From a virus, in IMG/VR virus record IMGVR_UViG_3300020583_000019, positions 1-50,002 of that record: DNA of 50,002 nt. One strand, 5' to 3'. Position 1 is the first letter of the stretch. Each line of letters opens with the position of its first letter. The notes beneath the pieces were generated by a model. The model searched no databases, was not told the origin of the DNA, and saw only the letters and a program-made list of their open reading frames with translations. Of this stretch, positions 38,773 to 47,196 are shown piece after piece. Position numbers and translations under genes: made by a program.

Positions 38773-39732
38773 CTAAGGCCCGTAGCTGAAAAAAGTACCT
38801 CTCCAGGTGAGCGGGACCACGGAGAATCGCTGTGTTGACTTGAACAGCAGAACCTCCGTCTTAAAATCGTCATCCGTCGAAGCCATCAGCGGCTCTCTGT
38901 CGTAAAAGTTTAATTGATGGCCATCTTTGTCTGCGATCAGGCCCCAACCGTTCGGGGAAGTCAGGTAGTTGAGTTCCAACCCCTGCAAGTTTTCCGCGAT
39001 CACCCAGTTCAGTTCGTTGTTGCTCGAACCCGGCACGCCCGGAGATCCCAGAAGTTCGCGCACGTTGCGGCGCTGCTGGACGGTGTGGACCAAGTGCCTC
39101 GGCTTGACGTGTGCCGGGATGCCGCGGTCATCCGGCTGCAACGCGAACATCGTGATTGCCTGTTGCAACGAAGTCATGGTGAGGTCTGAATCCGGCGACG
39201 GCCGGTTCGGATAGGTGCCGGCAGAGTTGATGATGGTGGAAATGTTTGGTGCAATCGCGGTGGCCGATACCCCGCCCATTAGCGGCTGCGCTGTGTTGAA
39301 CAGCGATACGCCGTTGGTGGTCGTGATGGTTGCGCCAAGGTTGAACAGCGACGCAGCCACCGCTTCACGCGAGAACAGAGCAGACTTTGCGTGCGCCTTC
39401 GGCACGTTGCGAATCAGGCCGTACTTGTCGTCCGCAACCAGTTGCCGTGTAGCCTCGGTGAGCAGCCCGTACTGGATGTGAACTGCCTTCTTCGTGCCGC
39501 CCTGCAAGATGCCGTCCGCCTGCGGAGGCGTGCCTTCCTGCATGATCGGCATCGGCCCGGTGCCAGAGAGTTCGTAGAGGATTTCGTAGGCATCCTCGCT
39601 CGTCATCTCGTTCAGGTAATGCGTGTACTGCGGCGCATGTTCCTTGAGGTCGGTTGCCTGCCAGAAAATGTGACGTAACCCAGGAGCCAGAAGTGGCGGG
39701 AAGAGGTTCCTGGACATGAGGTTATTCGGCAT
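38773..39732 (-). CDS. Major capsid protein
   Basis: A 319-aa protein with GGAGG before the ATG. MTSEDAYEILYELSGTGPMP, QYGLLTEATRQLVADD and LFNTAQPLMGG match the Mu gpT-like branch of HK97-fold capsids; FKTEVLLFKSTQRFSVVPL is the final P-domain strand. No N-terminal delta domain is evident, so a separate scaffold is expected. Its ribosome site overlaps the HNH-gene promoter region. Confidence 0.8.
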   Translation of the reverse strand: MPNNLMSRNLFPPLLAPGLRHIFWQATDLKEHAPQYTHYLNEMTSEDAYEILYELSGTGPMPIMQEGTPPQADGILQGGTKKAVHIQYGLLTEATRQLVADDKYGLIRNVPKAHAKSALFSREAVAASLFNLGATITTTNGVSLFNTAQPLMGGVSATAIAPNISTIINSAGTYPNRPSPDSDLTMTSLQQAITMFALQPDDRGIPAHVKPRHLVHTVQQRRNVRELLGSPGVPGSSNNELNWVIAENLQGLELNYLTSPNGWGLIADKDGHQLNFYDREPLMASTDDDFKTEVLLFKSTQRFSVVPLTWRGTFFSYGP

Positions 39733-39759
39733 TCAAGCCTCCAGACAAAGACATATTTG

Positions 39760-39768
39760 TGGTATGAT
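39760..39768 (+). promoter_or_regulatory. Extended -10 promoter of the HNH-type gene
   Basis: TGG directly before TATGAT (39763-39768), then 7 nt to ATG 39776. No good -35 box. It shares TGTGGTAT with the promoter before 48346. Confidence 0.5.
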
Positions 39769-39775
39769 ACGAGCC

Positions 39776-40252
39776 ATGCCACTCAAAGACGCTGAAGCAC
39801 GCAAAGAATATAATCGGCAGTACAATCTTAAAAACAAAGAGCGCATTGCCGCTCAGCAACGCGAGTACCGCCAAGCTAATCCCGAGAAAATATATGAACG
39901 GAACAAGCAATACGTTGAGAACAACCGAGACAAGTTCCGCGAGTGGACGAAGAAAGCCAACCGTAAATGGCGAGCGAATCATCCAGGGGAAATGGAAAAG
40001 CATGTCCAGCGCTACTTTGCGAAAAATCCCGGCAGGCTCCGGTGTAAAACGGCGGTTTACTTGGCTGTCAAAAGTGGGAAGTTGGTTCGCCCTGACCACT
40101 GCGTTCTCTGCGGTCGTCCGTGTAAACCCCATGCCCACCATGACGACTATGAGAAGCCGTTGGAAGTGGTCTGGTTGTGTTCGCCGTGTCATAAACTTGC
40201 CGATCAAAAACGCGCCTCCCGCGACTACGCGAAGATCGAAACGTCAGGGTAG
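39776..40252 (+). CDS. HNH-like Zn-finger protein (homing-endonuclease-type moron)
   Basis: A 158-aa protein on the plus strand inside the leftward head operon. N-terminal 80 residues are repeated, basic and helical (EARKEYNRQYNLKNKERIAA), typical of intron-type endonuclease DNA-binding arms. C-terminus DHCVLCGRPCKPHAHHDDYE ... VVWLCSPCH is an HNH/treble-clef module. It has its own promoter and probably a leaderless start. Its end overlaps the 40225-40851 gene by 28 bp. Confidence 0.75.
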   Translation: MPLKDAEARKEYNRQYNLKNKERIAAQQREYRQANPEKIYERNKQYVENNRDKFREWTKKANRKWRANHPGEMEKHVQRYFAKNPGRLRCKTAVYLAVKSGKLVRPDHCVLCGRPCKPHAHHDDYEKPLEVVWLCSPCHKLADQKRASRDYAKIETSG

Positions 40253-40851
40253 AGGAACGTGAACAAAACGTGTCCACCTACGGTGCCGACCGGATCAAGT
40301 GGGTCCAGTGCTACGATTGTTAGAACGGCATTCACACCCGTCTTTCCTGCGTCTACGTACCAGAAATTGTTTCCGGTGTCCTTCGTCATGCCGAGTTGCG
40401 TCCCGACAATGTTATTCGCAGTAGCGGTCGGGTTGTTCGTCGTGCCGTACTTTGCACGAAACACCGTCGTCGGTGATGCGATGAAAAAGTAACTGAACCC
40501 GTCTGTAATCGGAACCATCGGCGGGGTGATAACAGCAAGCGATTGATTCGCGTTTGCCGCAAAACTTCCGATGGAAGAACCAGGCCCAAGGATTGGGGAG
40601 AATCCCGAAGGTGCGCCCGCGCCAGTGGTTCCCAAGTTCTGCGCGTTCTGGGCAGCGATGCCTGCGATCAATCCGCCAGCGCCAACCGTCGCGTTCCAAA
40701 TCTGTACGCCACCGTCGCCAGCGGCCAGCATCACTGGCATACCGTAAAGGAAAACTTGACCCGCTTCTTCAACGATGGCCTTCATGGGGAAGGAAATTGC
40801 GCCGCCGAGGTCAAGCTGTGGCTCAATCGCATCTGCAAAGTTTCCGGCCAT
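40225..40851 (-). CDS. Structural protein near capsid
   Basis: A 208-aa protein with GGAGACGAAG before the ATG. GQVFLYGMPVMLAAGDGGVQ and LIAGIAAQNAQNLG recall small head-decoration (DUF2190-type) proteins; the second half is beta-rich with WYVDAGKTGVNAVLTIVALD. Likely on the capsid surface. Confidence 0.6.
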   Translation of the reverse strand: MAGNFADAIEPQLDLGGAISFPMKAIVEEAGQVFLYGMPVMLAAGDGGVQIWNATVGAGGLIAGIAAQNAQNLGTTGAGAPSGFSPILGPGSSIGSFAANANQSLAVITPPMVPITDGFSYFFIASPTTVFRAKYGTTNNPTATANNIVGTQLGMTKDTGNNFWYVDAGKTGVNAVLTIVALDPLDPVGTVGGHVLFTFLYPDVSIFA

Positions 40852-40863
40852 GTCTTCGTCTCC

Positions 40864-41481
40864 TTATTCCTGCGCCGCTTGGTGCGTCGTCTGCGCCAAA
40901 ACGGAATTTCCAGAATTTGCCCTGCGCCGCTCACTCGTAATCGCAGCGGGGTCCAACTCTTCGGTCCTCATGCCTGGAATCAGATTCTGTGCAGACATGG
41001 GCTTTCCGTCCATACCGAACGGTTGTGGATACGCCAACTGGTACGCGGCGATATTCTGCGCCTTCCGACTCTCGCGCCACTTCCGCATGGGGAGCTTCAT
41101 AAGGCGGCGGTCGCCAGAGCGAATCTCGTCCGAGAATCCTTTCCCGTCCTTCGACTGCTTCTTGCTGTCACGTCCCATCACGGTATCTTCGCTCGCCATG
41201 CGGACATCGTCGGTCGTTGCGAATTGCCAGCCAGCCCATTTCAATCCTTCCACGCGCTCATGGAAGGGAGTGGCGCCATTGCGATCTTCTGCCCAGTGGT
41301 AGTGGTAATCGGAATTGAGAATCGCTTCGACTTTCCCGGAAATCGGCGGGGAAATGTTGCGGGCGGTGATACTTGAGTCCATCAGGTCGCGTAACTCTTC
41401 CGGCCACGCCTCGATGTTCTTGCCGTGAGTCTCAATCAGTTCGCGCTGCAATGCTTTCGGAAGATTGTAGCCAGTGCTCAT
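40864..41481 (-). CDS. Hypothetical head-assembly protein
   Basis: A 205-aa hydrophilic protein; ATG overlaps the scaffold stop. Charged centre (SKKQSKDGKGFSDEIRSGDR) and Gln/Ala end. Lies between scaffold-like and capsid genes, so an assembly role is likely. No family recognised. Confidence 0.6.
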   Translation of the reverse strand: MSTGYNLPKALQRELIETHGKNIEAWPEELRDLMDSSITARNISPPISGKVEAILNSDYHYHWAEDRNGATPFHERVEGLKWAGWQFATTDDVRMASEDTVMGRDSKKQSKDGKGFSDEIRSGDRRLMKLPMRKWRESRKAQNIAAYQLAYPQPFGMDGKPMSAQNLIPGMRTEELDPAAITSERRRANSGNSVLAQTTHQAAQE

Positions 41482-42161
41482 GCCAGCCCGCCTTGCTGCT
41501 TAACCCATTCGGCAAATTGCTTGGGGTCAATGCGAAGTTTCCGCAGTTGCTCTGAAGCTGACATCGGAGCGCGGTCGGGATTGCGCGGGTCAATCCAGGT
41601 CAAGTCGGGGTCGCTGAAAGGCGAGTCGTCCCCTCCTGTGCTTGCGGCGGCATCTTCGAGAAAGAATTTTCCGGTGTTGGAATCCTGTTTCAATCCGCCC
41701 TTCCTTGCTTCCTGCCCGATGACGAGTGTTACCGCGTTCCGGCATCGGTCGGCGTAATTCGCTTTGGATTTTTCATCGAAGGGAATTCCGTTGATTACTT
41801 CGCGGAAACGCGGAACCAAGCTCGGCCACTGGTCGCGCACTTCGCGGATCACGTCCTCTTCCGTCACTCGCGCATTGGTGAGCACGTTCAGGACGAATGC
41901 TTTTTTTGTTTCGAGGGCTTGCTTTTCTTCGGGGGTGAGGTTGCCTTCGGCTTCGCGTGCGTTGCGCTGTTGCTCTTCGTTGAGGCCGCGCTTTGCCTCT
42001 TCTTCCATCGCGTTCCACTTCGTTGAAATCGTTTCGACTTGATCGCGGATTGGCTTTACAACTGCTTCGATGACGGGTCCGAGTTTCTCAACCAACAAGT
42101 CCGCTTCTGACTTCGTTTGCGTCCCGTCGCCTTCCGCTGGTTTCTTGTTCCAAAGTCCCAT
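41478..42161 (-). CDS. Scaffold-like protein
   Basis: A 227-aa, highly charged helical protein. Coiled-coil part LVEKLGPVIEAVVKPIRDQV, Glu-rich middle, and a C-terminus LRKLRIDPKQFAEWVKQQGG that resembles the capsid-binding helix-loop-helix of scaffolds. AAGGAG precedes the ATG, and its own promoter lies at 42191-42218. Expected to guide capsid assembly and then leave the head. Confidence 0.65.
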   Translation of the reverse strand: MGLWNKKPAEGDGTQTKSEADLLVEKLGPVIEAVVKPIRDQVETISTKWNAMEEEAKRGLNEEQQRNAREAEGNLTPEEKQALETKKAFVLNVLTNARVTEEDVIREVRDQWPSLVPRFREVINGIPFDEKSKANYADRCRNAVTLVIGQEARKGGLKQDSNTGKFFLEDAAASTGGDDSPFSDPDLTWIDPRNPDRAPMSASEQLRKLRIDPKQFAEWVKQQGGLA

Positions 42162-42330
42162 GACTATCAGTACTCCTTAATGGGACTACGATACTAGTAC
42201 TAGCGGGGGGCTTGTCAAGCTTTTCTTTTGCCATTGCCTTCTCTTGGGAAAGCAGGAACCTCCTCCACCAGTGTTCGGACACGATGTAGAGTTCTTCGGT
42301 GCAGAGACGCAAGCAAACGGGGTGCGCCAT
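42088..42330 (-). CDS. Hypothetical small protein
   Basis: An 80-aa protein from ATG 42330, coupled to the previous stop (TAATG) with GGAG upstream. First half (CLRLCTEELYIVSEHWWRRF) is protein-like; the second half crosses the scaffold promoter and overlaps the scaffold start by 74 nt. Moderate confidence. Confidence 0.45.
   Translation of the reverse strand: MAHPVCLRLCTEELYIVSEHWWRRFLLSQEKAMAKEKLDKPPASTSIVVPLRSTDSHGTLEQETSGRRRDANEVRSGLVG
42191..42218 (-). promoter_or_regulatory. Internal promoter with palindromic operator
   Basis: Minus strand TTGACA (42218-42213), 16 nt, TAGTAT (42196-42191). A 10-bp palindrome CTAGTACTAG (42194-42203) covers the -10 end. CTTGTCAAGC (42211-42220) is repeated exactly at 48336-48345, the promoter of the late operon. 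It would boost scaffold and capsid expression. Confidence 0.55.
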
Positions 42331-42635
42331 TATTTGTTCTCCTTCCACTCTCGATACTCTTCTGCCAAGCCGATCAAATCCTCGAACGCTGAAATCTTCC
42401 CGCGCAAAAAGTTTTGCTCCGCAACATCCACTTCGCTCCGTGGGACTCCGTGCGTGATCTCATAACTGTGGGCCTGCACCTTGTCCCGAAGGTCCGCCAG
42501 CAGCACCGCCCACTCCTGCCCCTGGACCAGCACCTCCACCGCTTGCTCGCTGCCGAACAAGTTCGGCCATCTTTTGGATGTCGAGGGGTCCGTTGCCGCC
42601 AGCAGCGGGTGCTCCGGGTTCTTGCGTTTTGGCAT
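42330..42635 (-). CDS. Hypothetical protein overlapping portal 3' end
   Basis: A 101-aa protein; ATG 42635 with GGAG upstream. SEQAVEVLVQGQEWAVLLAD and KISAFEDLIGLAEEYREWKE are good helices. The first 176 nt overlap the portal gene out of phase, where the portal reads a Gly/Ala/Pro tail. A shorter start at GTG 42479 is possible. Confidence 0.55.
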   Translation of the reverse strand: MPKRKNPEHPLLAATDPSTSKRWPNLFGSEQAVEVLVQGQEWAVLLADLRDKVQAHSYEITHGVPRSEVDVAEQNFLRGKISAFEDLIGLAEEYREWKENK

Positions 42636-44481
42636 TTTTCACGAACTCCTCAATCTCTTTCAAATCCGGGATAAATTCCTGTGGCTGCTCGGAAATCTGG
42701 AACTGCCGCACAATTTCCTGCATCAACAAAGTTTTCGAGATGATTACTGACAGCAGCCATTTTTTGTACGGGTCGGGAACTGTCGCGCTCATCAACGCCT
42801 GAATCTGTGTACTGGTTTCCTTGATGTATCCGCTCACCGCCTGGTTAAGAATAATCAGGTTTTGCTTTGTGATCTCCCGGTTCATGCTCGCCGTGGCTGC
42901 ACGAAGGGAAATTTTCAGGTCGCGGCTCAGGTGATCCGCCAGCGCCGAAGTCAGGAGTTTTTCGCTCAGGCCGGCCACTCGCGCCTTGCTTCCCAATCCC
43001 ATGAATCCGTAGAAGTCCACCACCTGCCCGATGAGCTTTACGTGTGAGTGGCGGAAGTCGGATGTCCGGTGATCGTTGCGGGAGTTTCCGTCCTGCATCG
43101 TGGAGAGCGTGGCCATCGCGCCGTACTGCCCCTTTTTGTTCGTTCCCCCAGCGCCGCTACCCCGAATGGCCGGGTCAATCCCCGCCCGCATCTTCGCTTG
43201 CTGCACCATCATCTCTTCGTTTTGCAGCGATAATCCTGTAACCGCAGCGTCCGCCATCTGGAAGTGCTCGAAAGTTCCCTTCTTCGCCGGAATGAACATC
43301 CCCGGCCACAGCGTAAAGTTGCGGTCAATCGTCTTGTTCTGATTGTCCAGCGTGTTCACGCCCAACATTCCGTAAGTGATGGCATCGTTCCGCTGATTCT
43401 TGGCCGTGGATATTTCTTCTTGGAATCCCTTTAGCATTGAAGCGAATCCCTTGCCCTTGATGGATAGCCGCGTTTCGATGATTGGTACGCGATTCTTCGG
43501 GATGAAGTTGAACACACAGTTCAGCATCGTTTTCGAGTGTTGGTGAAACCAGCAAATCAGCCGATACTTTTTCTGATTGTGCCACCACGAGAAATAGCAC
43601 TCGTAGATGTCCCACTCGGCCATCGTGTTATCTTGCGAGTCCTGCAATCCCTTTTTCTGATTCTCTCGCCGCTTGATGTCGGATGGTCCGAAGCGGTCAG
43701 GGTTGCCGAGGATTGCTTTTATCTTTTCAGGAGCAAAGTGCCCCTTATGTCCGCGCTCCATGAGCTTCCGCTTTTTCAGCGTGCAGCGCCGGATGATGGG
43801 ATCGTTGTCCTCGAACGGAATATCCGGGTTGTCTATCAGGATGTCCTCGAAGGCCAGGTTGATTACCTTCGGTCCAGCATAGAGCGTCTCGCTTTCAAAT
43901 GCTGACTTACCCTTTGTTCCATTCTCACTTGGCGGTTCGTACCCGGCGAACACTGCTTCAATACGTTCTTCTGGCGCAACACACACCCGAGCTTTCCCGA
44001 GTCCCGCTGAGTCCGTGAACCACTCGTTCTCTCGCGTATACAGGTCCAACTCTTGTGGCTCGTAAGCAACGTAGTCAATGAAACTTTCGAGAGTCTTTGC
44101 CTTCTGAGAATTCTCCCTTGCCTCTTCTTGACTGTCGGTAGCCGTGAAGTAGCGAAAGTTTGTTACTGGAGAGGTTCCCCAAATCAGTTGAAGTACGCGG
44201 GCCGACAAATCATCAACCGCTTCGGCGGCCAGAGGGTGAACGAGGTTTGAGCAATTCGGGAAGGGCCAGCTCTTATTCTTGTCTCGCGGCTCCGCGTCCA
44301 GGATGCGCCGCAACTCGGAAATCTCTTTTTCGTGTACCCGCTTCCACTTCGCTTCCAGCGCCTCAATCTGCTTGTGAATCCACTTCTCGATGGCTTCTTT
44401 GGTTTCAGTGGGGAAGGAAACAGGTCGCGGCTCGAAACTGCGTGGCTGGCGTTCGGAGATCGTAGCGGAAGGTGTCGCCAT
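42460..44481 (-). CDS. Portal protein
   Basis: A 673-aa protein. SWPFPNCSNLVHPLAAEAVD is the conserved 'W/F-P...NxxxPL' start of large podophage portals; SDIKRRENQKKGLQD, the KRLPIIETRLSIKG-like region and a helical C-terminal part follow, then a Gly/Ala-rich tail. The dodecameric ring forms the DNA entry point and docks TerL. Order TerL-portal-scaffold-capsid agrees. Confidence 0.85.
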   Translation of the reverse strand: MATPSATISERQPRSFEPRPVSFPTETKEAIEKWIHKQIEALEAKWKRVHEKEISELRRILDAEPRDKNKSWPFPNCSNLVHPLAAEAVDDLSARVLQLIWGTSPVTNFRYFTATDSQEEARENSQKAKTLESFIDYVAYEPQELDLYTRENEWFTDSAGLGKARVCVAPEERIEAVFAGYEPPSENGTKGKSAFESETLYAGPKVINLAFEDILIDNPDIPFEDNDPIIRRCTLKKRKLMERGHKGHFAPEKIKAILGNPDRFGPSDIKRRENQKKGLQDSQDNTMAEWDIYECYFSWWHNQKKYRLICWFHQHSKTMLNCVFNFIPKNRVPIIETRLSIKGKGFASMLKGFQEEISTAKNQRNDAITYGMLGVNTLDNQNKTIDRNFTLWPGMFIPAKKGTFEHFQMADAAVTGLSLQNEEMMVQQAKMRAGIDPAIRGSGAGGTNKKGQYGAMATLSTMQDGNSRNDHRTSDFRHSHVKLIGQVVDFYGFMGLGSKARVAGLSEKLLTSALADHLSRDLKISLRAATASMNREITKQNLIILNQAVSGYIKETSTQIQALMSATVPDPYKKWLLSVIISKTLLMQEIVRQFQISEQPQEFIPDLKEIEEFVKNAKTQEPGAPAAGGNGPLDIQKMAELVRQRASGGGAGPGAGVGGAAGGPSGQGAGPQL

Positions 44482-44495
44482 GCGAGGATAGTACC

Positions 44496-46169
44496 TCAGT
44501 AACCCCCTGCCCCGCTACCCCGATTTTGGAACGCTTCCTGTTGCTCTTGCAGAAATTTATCCGCTCCATGCACCACGTCAATCGTGGCCGTGAAGTCCCC
44601 GAGAACCGCGAGTGTATCCACCGCGCCGCCCGGATACATGCCCAGTTGGGTGAAGAATTTCTTCTGGCTTTCGTGCGCCCACACTTGCTTGCCGCGCACC
44701 AGCGGCTCCAGCGCCTCAATCTTGTTTTTTGTCCCTGTTTGCGAATCGTCGTCCGGGAATGTGTTCACGGTCAGCCGCGTTGCTCTCGGCTCCAGCCGGT
44801 CACGCTGCTTGATGTAGAAGTCCAGCAGTTCCGCCGACCGCTCGCCCATCCAAAACGAATCCAGTTTCCACCGCTTCGCTGTCTTGTAAATCTCTTCCAC
44901 CAAATCGGAATACTTGGAATCTTCGGCGTAGAGGGACATCAGATAGATTCGCGCCGTCTCCACGTCATAGCCGACCACCCAGATTACGTGTTCCTTCCGG
45001 TTGACCGATTTCGCATCGTTCGCCCCAACGATCATTCGGAGAATCAATCCTCCCGGTTGGAAGTCGTTGAGCACTTCTCCGTCGTACACTTTATGCTGCA
45101 AAAGCAAAATATTTCGCAGGTCGTCCAGTTTCAGTTCTGGCCGAGATTGCTTGAACTTAAACTTCCGCAACCACTCGGGATCGAACAGGCGCTCGCCGGG
45201 TAGGACGTGCTGGCAGCGGTAGAAGTGTTCGTAGTCGCCTTTCGTGCCGCTCGCATCCAGGCGTAGTTTTTCCTTGTGCAGCAACTCCATCGTCCACTCG
45301 GACGGAAGAATCGGCTGCCCTGCCGGATGCAGCTTGCAGCATCCTCCTTCGGCATCGTGCGTCTCGAACGAAAAGTCGGGAAGCTCTGCGCGAATCCATG
45401 CGTTGATGTCGGCGTGGCACCACGGGTTTCCGATTACAAGTTGGCGGCGGTCTTTCTTCACCTGGGGGTCGTAGCGCGTTCCGACTTGCTGAAACCAACT
45501 GATAGTTTCCTGCGCTACCTTGCCGTCGCCGCGAAGCACCGACACCTGCGCTTCGCGTCCAAAAATGTCGTCGCAGATCACGCCTTTAACGTGGATGCCC
45601 TGCAACGTCTGCCCCACGCCGCGATACTCAAATGTGCCCGTGGACGCATCGGCCCCCGGCAACCGCTTCTGGTATTTTGTGGCGTTATTCCAGATACACT
45701 CTTTGTCGGGAATGATTTCGCGGAACACATTTCGGAACACGTCGTTGTGCTCGTACACCGCGTCCACGTCGCGGCCAATCGCCGTCGCCTGTCCTGCAAT
45801 TTCGTGGCACACCAGCGTCCGCATATTTTGATCGTGCATCGCCTTCATGTAACGAATCCACGCATCGCCGTAGCCGAGTTTCCGCATGTTCTCCTCGTCA
45901 ATCATCGTGAACGGGAGCGCCCAAAAAATGGAAAGAGCGATACCAAGTCGAGTTTTGAAATGCGACATCGGAACTTCCATGACGAGGAACAAGTGTTGGT
46001 TCTCTAAACTCTTGCAGAGATGGGTGTGGAGCGTGGACAGGCGGGTGTAGTTGAGGACGTGCTTTGCGAACCAGTACAGGCTACCGAGCGAGTTCAAACG
46101 TATCGCTCGAAAGTGGCCGTCGTAGTCAGAGTCTACAGTGGGGACCGGAATGACTTTCCAGCGAGGCAT
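44496..46169 (-). CDS. terL: Terminase large subunit
   Basis: A 557-aa packaging motor. Walker-A-like FLVMEVPMSHFKTRLG (Lys72, Thr73) is a deviant form of PxxxGKS/T. GVICDDIF supplies Walker B; FRNVFREIIPD, EYRGVGQTLQG and LVIGNPW are ATPase landmarks. VVGYDVETARIYLMSLYAED starts the RNase H-like nuclease with its first Asp. ATG overlaps the previous stop (TAATG). No clear TerS is seen; the two small genes just upstream are candidates. Confidence 0.9.
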   Translation of the reverse strand: MPRWKVIPVPTVDSDYDGHFRAIRLNSLGSLYWFAKHVLNYTRLSTLHTHLCKSLENQHLFLVMEVPMSHFKTRLGIALSIFWALPFTMIDEENMRKLGYGDAWIRYMKAMHDQNMRTLVCHEIAGQATAIGRDVDAVYEHNDVFRNVFREIIPDKECIWNNATKYQKRLPGADASTGTFEYRGVGQTLQGIHVKGVICDDIFGREAQVSVLRGDGKVAQETISWFQQVGTRYDPQVKKDRRQLVIGNPWCHADINAWIRAELPDFSFETHDAEGGCCKLHPAGQPILPSEWTMELLHKEKLRLDASGTKGDYEHFYRCQHVLPGERLFDPEWLRKFKFKQSRPELKLDDLRNILLLQHKVYDGEVLNDFQPGGLILRMIVGANDAKSVNRKEHVIWVVGYDVETARIYLMSLYAEDSKYSDLVEEIYKTAKRWKLDSFWMGERSAELLDFYIKQRDRLEPRATRLTVNTFPDDDSQTGTKNKIEALEPLVRGKQVWAHESQKKFFTQLGMYPGGAVDTLAVLGDFTATIDVVHGADKFLQEQQEAFQNRGSGAGGY

Positions 46170-46348
46170 TAGTAATCCCAGGATGGGTCAGCGAGAGCAT
46201 GTTTCGCTCGTAGATAGTCAAGAAAATACTCTACTGCTTCACGCCAAGTTGGGAAGTAGAAAAACATTGGAACGTGGGCTGGTTGAAAAATCCAGTGGTC
46301 AGCATGTTTGTAGATTCTGGGTTTCATGAAGTTATCGTACTCTCTCAT
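46169..46348 (-). CDS. 59-aa protein before terL
   Basis: Aromatic-rich protein (HADHWIFQPAHVPMFFYFPT, then EAVEYFLDYLRAKHA). ATG 46348 lies 2 nt after the previous stop, and its stop overlaps the terL ATG. Position fits a packaging helper. No family recognised. Confidence 0.6.
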   Translation of the reverse strand: MREYDNFMKPRIYKHADHWIFQPAHVPMFFYFPTWREAVEYFLDYLRAKHALADPSWDY

Positions 46349-46350
46349 CT

Positions 46351-46608
46351 CTACGCCACCGTCTGATTTTTCAACCAGATTTGGTACTCATCCTCAACAA
46401 TCTTTGGTATGAGGTCCTCAGAATAAAATGGGGAAATAGCGCCCCTCAAGCAAATGGTCCACGCTTTCAGGACTGAAAACAATCTCTCTCTGTATTTAAA
46501 TGGAAGGCTTTCATTTAGGAGGGCTTGATAAATACTGGCACTCCCTTTCGCGTACTTACGCAGGGATTTTTCAACGGCCAGTTTGTTCTTAATCGTTTGA
46601 TCGTCCAT
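46351..46608 (-). CDS. 85-aa helical protein, candidate TerS-like
   Basis: MDDQTIKNKLAVEKSLRKYA opens a small helical bundle (IYQALLNESLPFKYRERLFS). ATG 46608 overlaps the previous stop (TGATG). Placed two genes upstream of terL where a small terminase is usual, but no HTH is certain. Confidence 0.55.
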   Translation of the reverse strand: MDDQTIKNKLAVEKSLRKYAKGSASIYQALLNESLPFKYRERLFSVLKAWTICLRGAISPFYSEDLIPKIVEDEYQIWLKNQTVA

Positions 46609-47186
46609 CACGCCACCGTATGCAACGCCGCGCTGCGCTTCACCTGATTCTGTTCCAACGCTCCCACCATGCGCGACAAAATTTCTCCATCCCGCAAGAT
46701 TACCAGTGTCACCTTGACGACTTTGTTTTTCTGGTCCACGCCTTCCAGGTCGTAAGCGTGTCCTGCAAATGACGGATAGATGCACTTGTCGCCACGCTTC
46801 CACGCATACTTCACTTCTGGTCCGATGCTAACAATCGTTCCGGTTGTCGGGCGTCCCTTGTCTTTCTCGGGTATTACAATGGCGCCGCCTTTGCCGCCGC
46901 AATCAGGGCAGATGCGCCAGCCTTCGCCGTCACAATCAGAGCACTTCACGGTGAGCGAGGCGTTTCCTGCCTTTAGCCTTCGGCCGCTTCCCTTGCACTC
47001 TTCGCAGGAGATCGTGGATACTTCTTTGCCATTCACTGTGCGCTTGCCTTCGTCCAAGCAAGTCTTGCACTCGAATCCGGAGCGGTAGTCGTCCTGTAAA
47101 ATTATTAGGCGATCTGCGTGGGCCTCGAATCCAGCCGCGCCAACCCAGATTATATTTTCACTGAAGTTTGTTGCGATGTCCGGCAT
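46608..47186 (-). CDS. GroES-like co-chaperonin with DnaJ-type zinc finger
   Basis: A 192-aa protein with GGGGAGAG before the ATG. Residues 25-33 (DRLIILQDD) and 99-173 (GGAIVIP, TTGTIVSIG, WKRGDKCIY, VILRDGEIL) follow the GroES beta-barrel order. Between them, where GroES has its mobile GroEL-binding loop, sit four CxxC knuckles (Cys40/43, 61/64, 82/85, 93/96), three of the form CxxCxGxG as in the DnaJ zinc finger. It probably helps the host chaperonin fold capsid protein, as T4 gp31 does, with a zinc finger as substrate or GroEL contact. Upstream of terL. Confidence 0.8.
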   Translation of the reverse strand: MPDIATNFSENIIWVGAAGFEAHADRLIILQDDYRSGFECKTCLDEGKRTVNGKEVSTISCEECKGSGRRLKAGNASLTVKCSDCDGEGWRICPDCGGKGGAIVIPEKDKGRPTTGTIVSIGPEVKYAWKRGDKCIYPSFAGHAYDLEGVDQKNKVVKVTLVILRDGEILSRMVGALEQNQVKRSAALHTVA

Positions 47187-47196
47187 TTCTCTCCCC

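Noticed and set aside
39722-40207. Long minus-strand ORF opposite the HNH-type gene
   Set aside because: Lies antisense to a recognised Zn-finger protein and shows no family resemblance.
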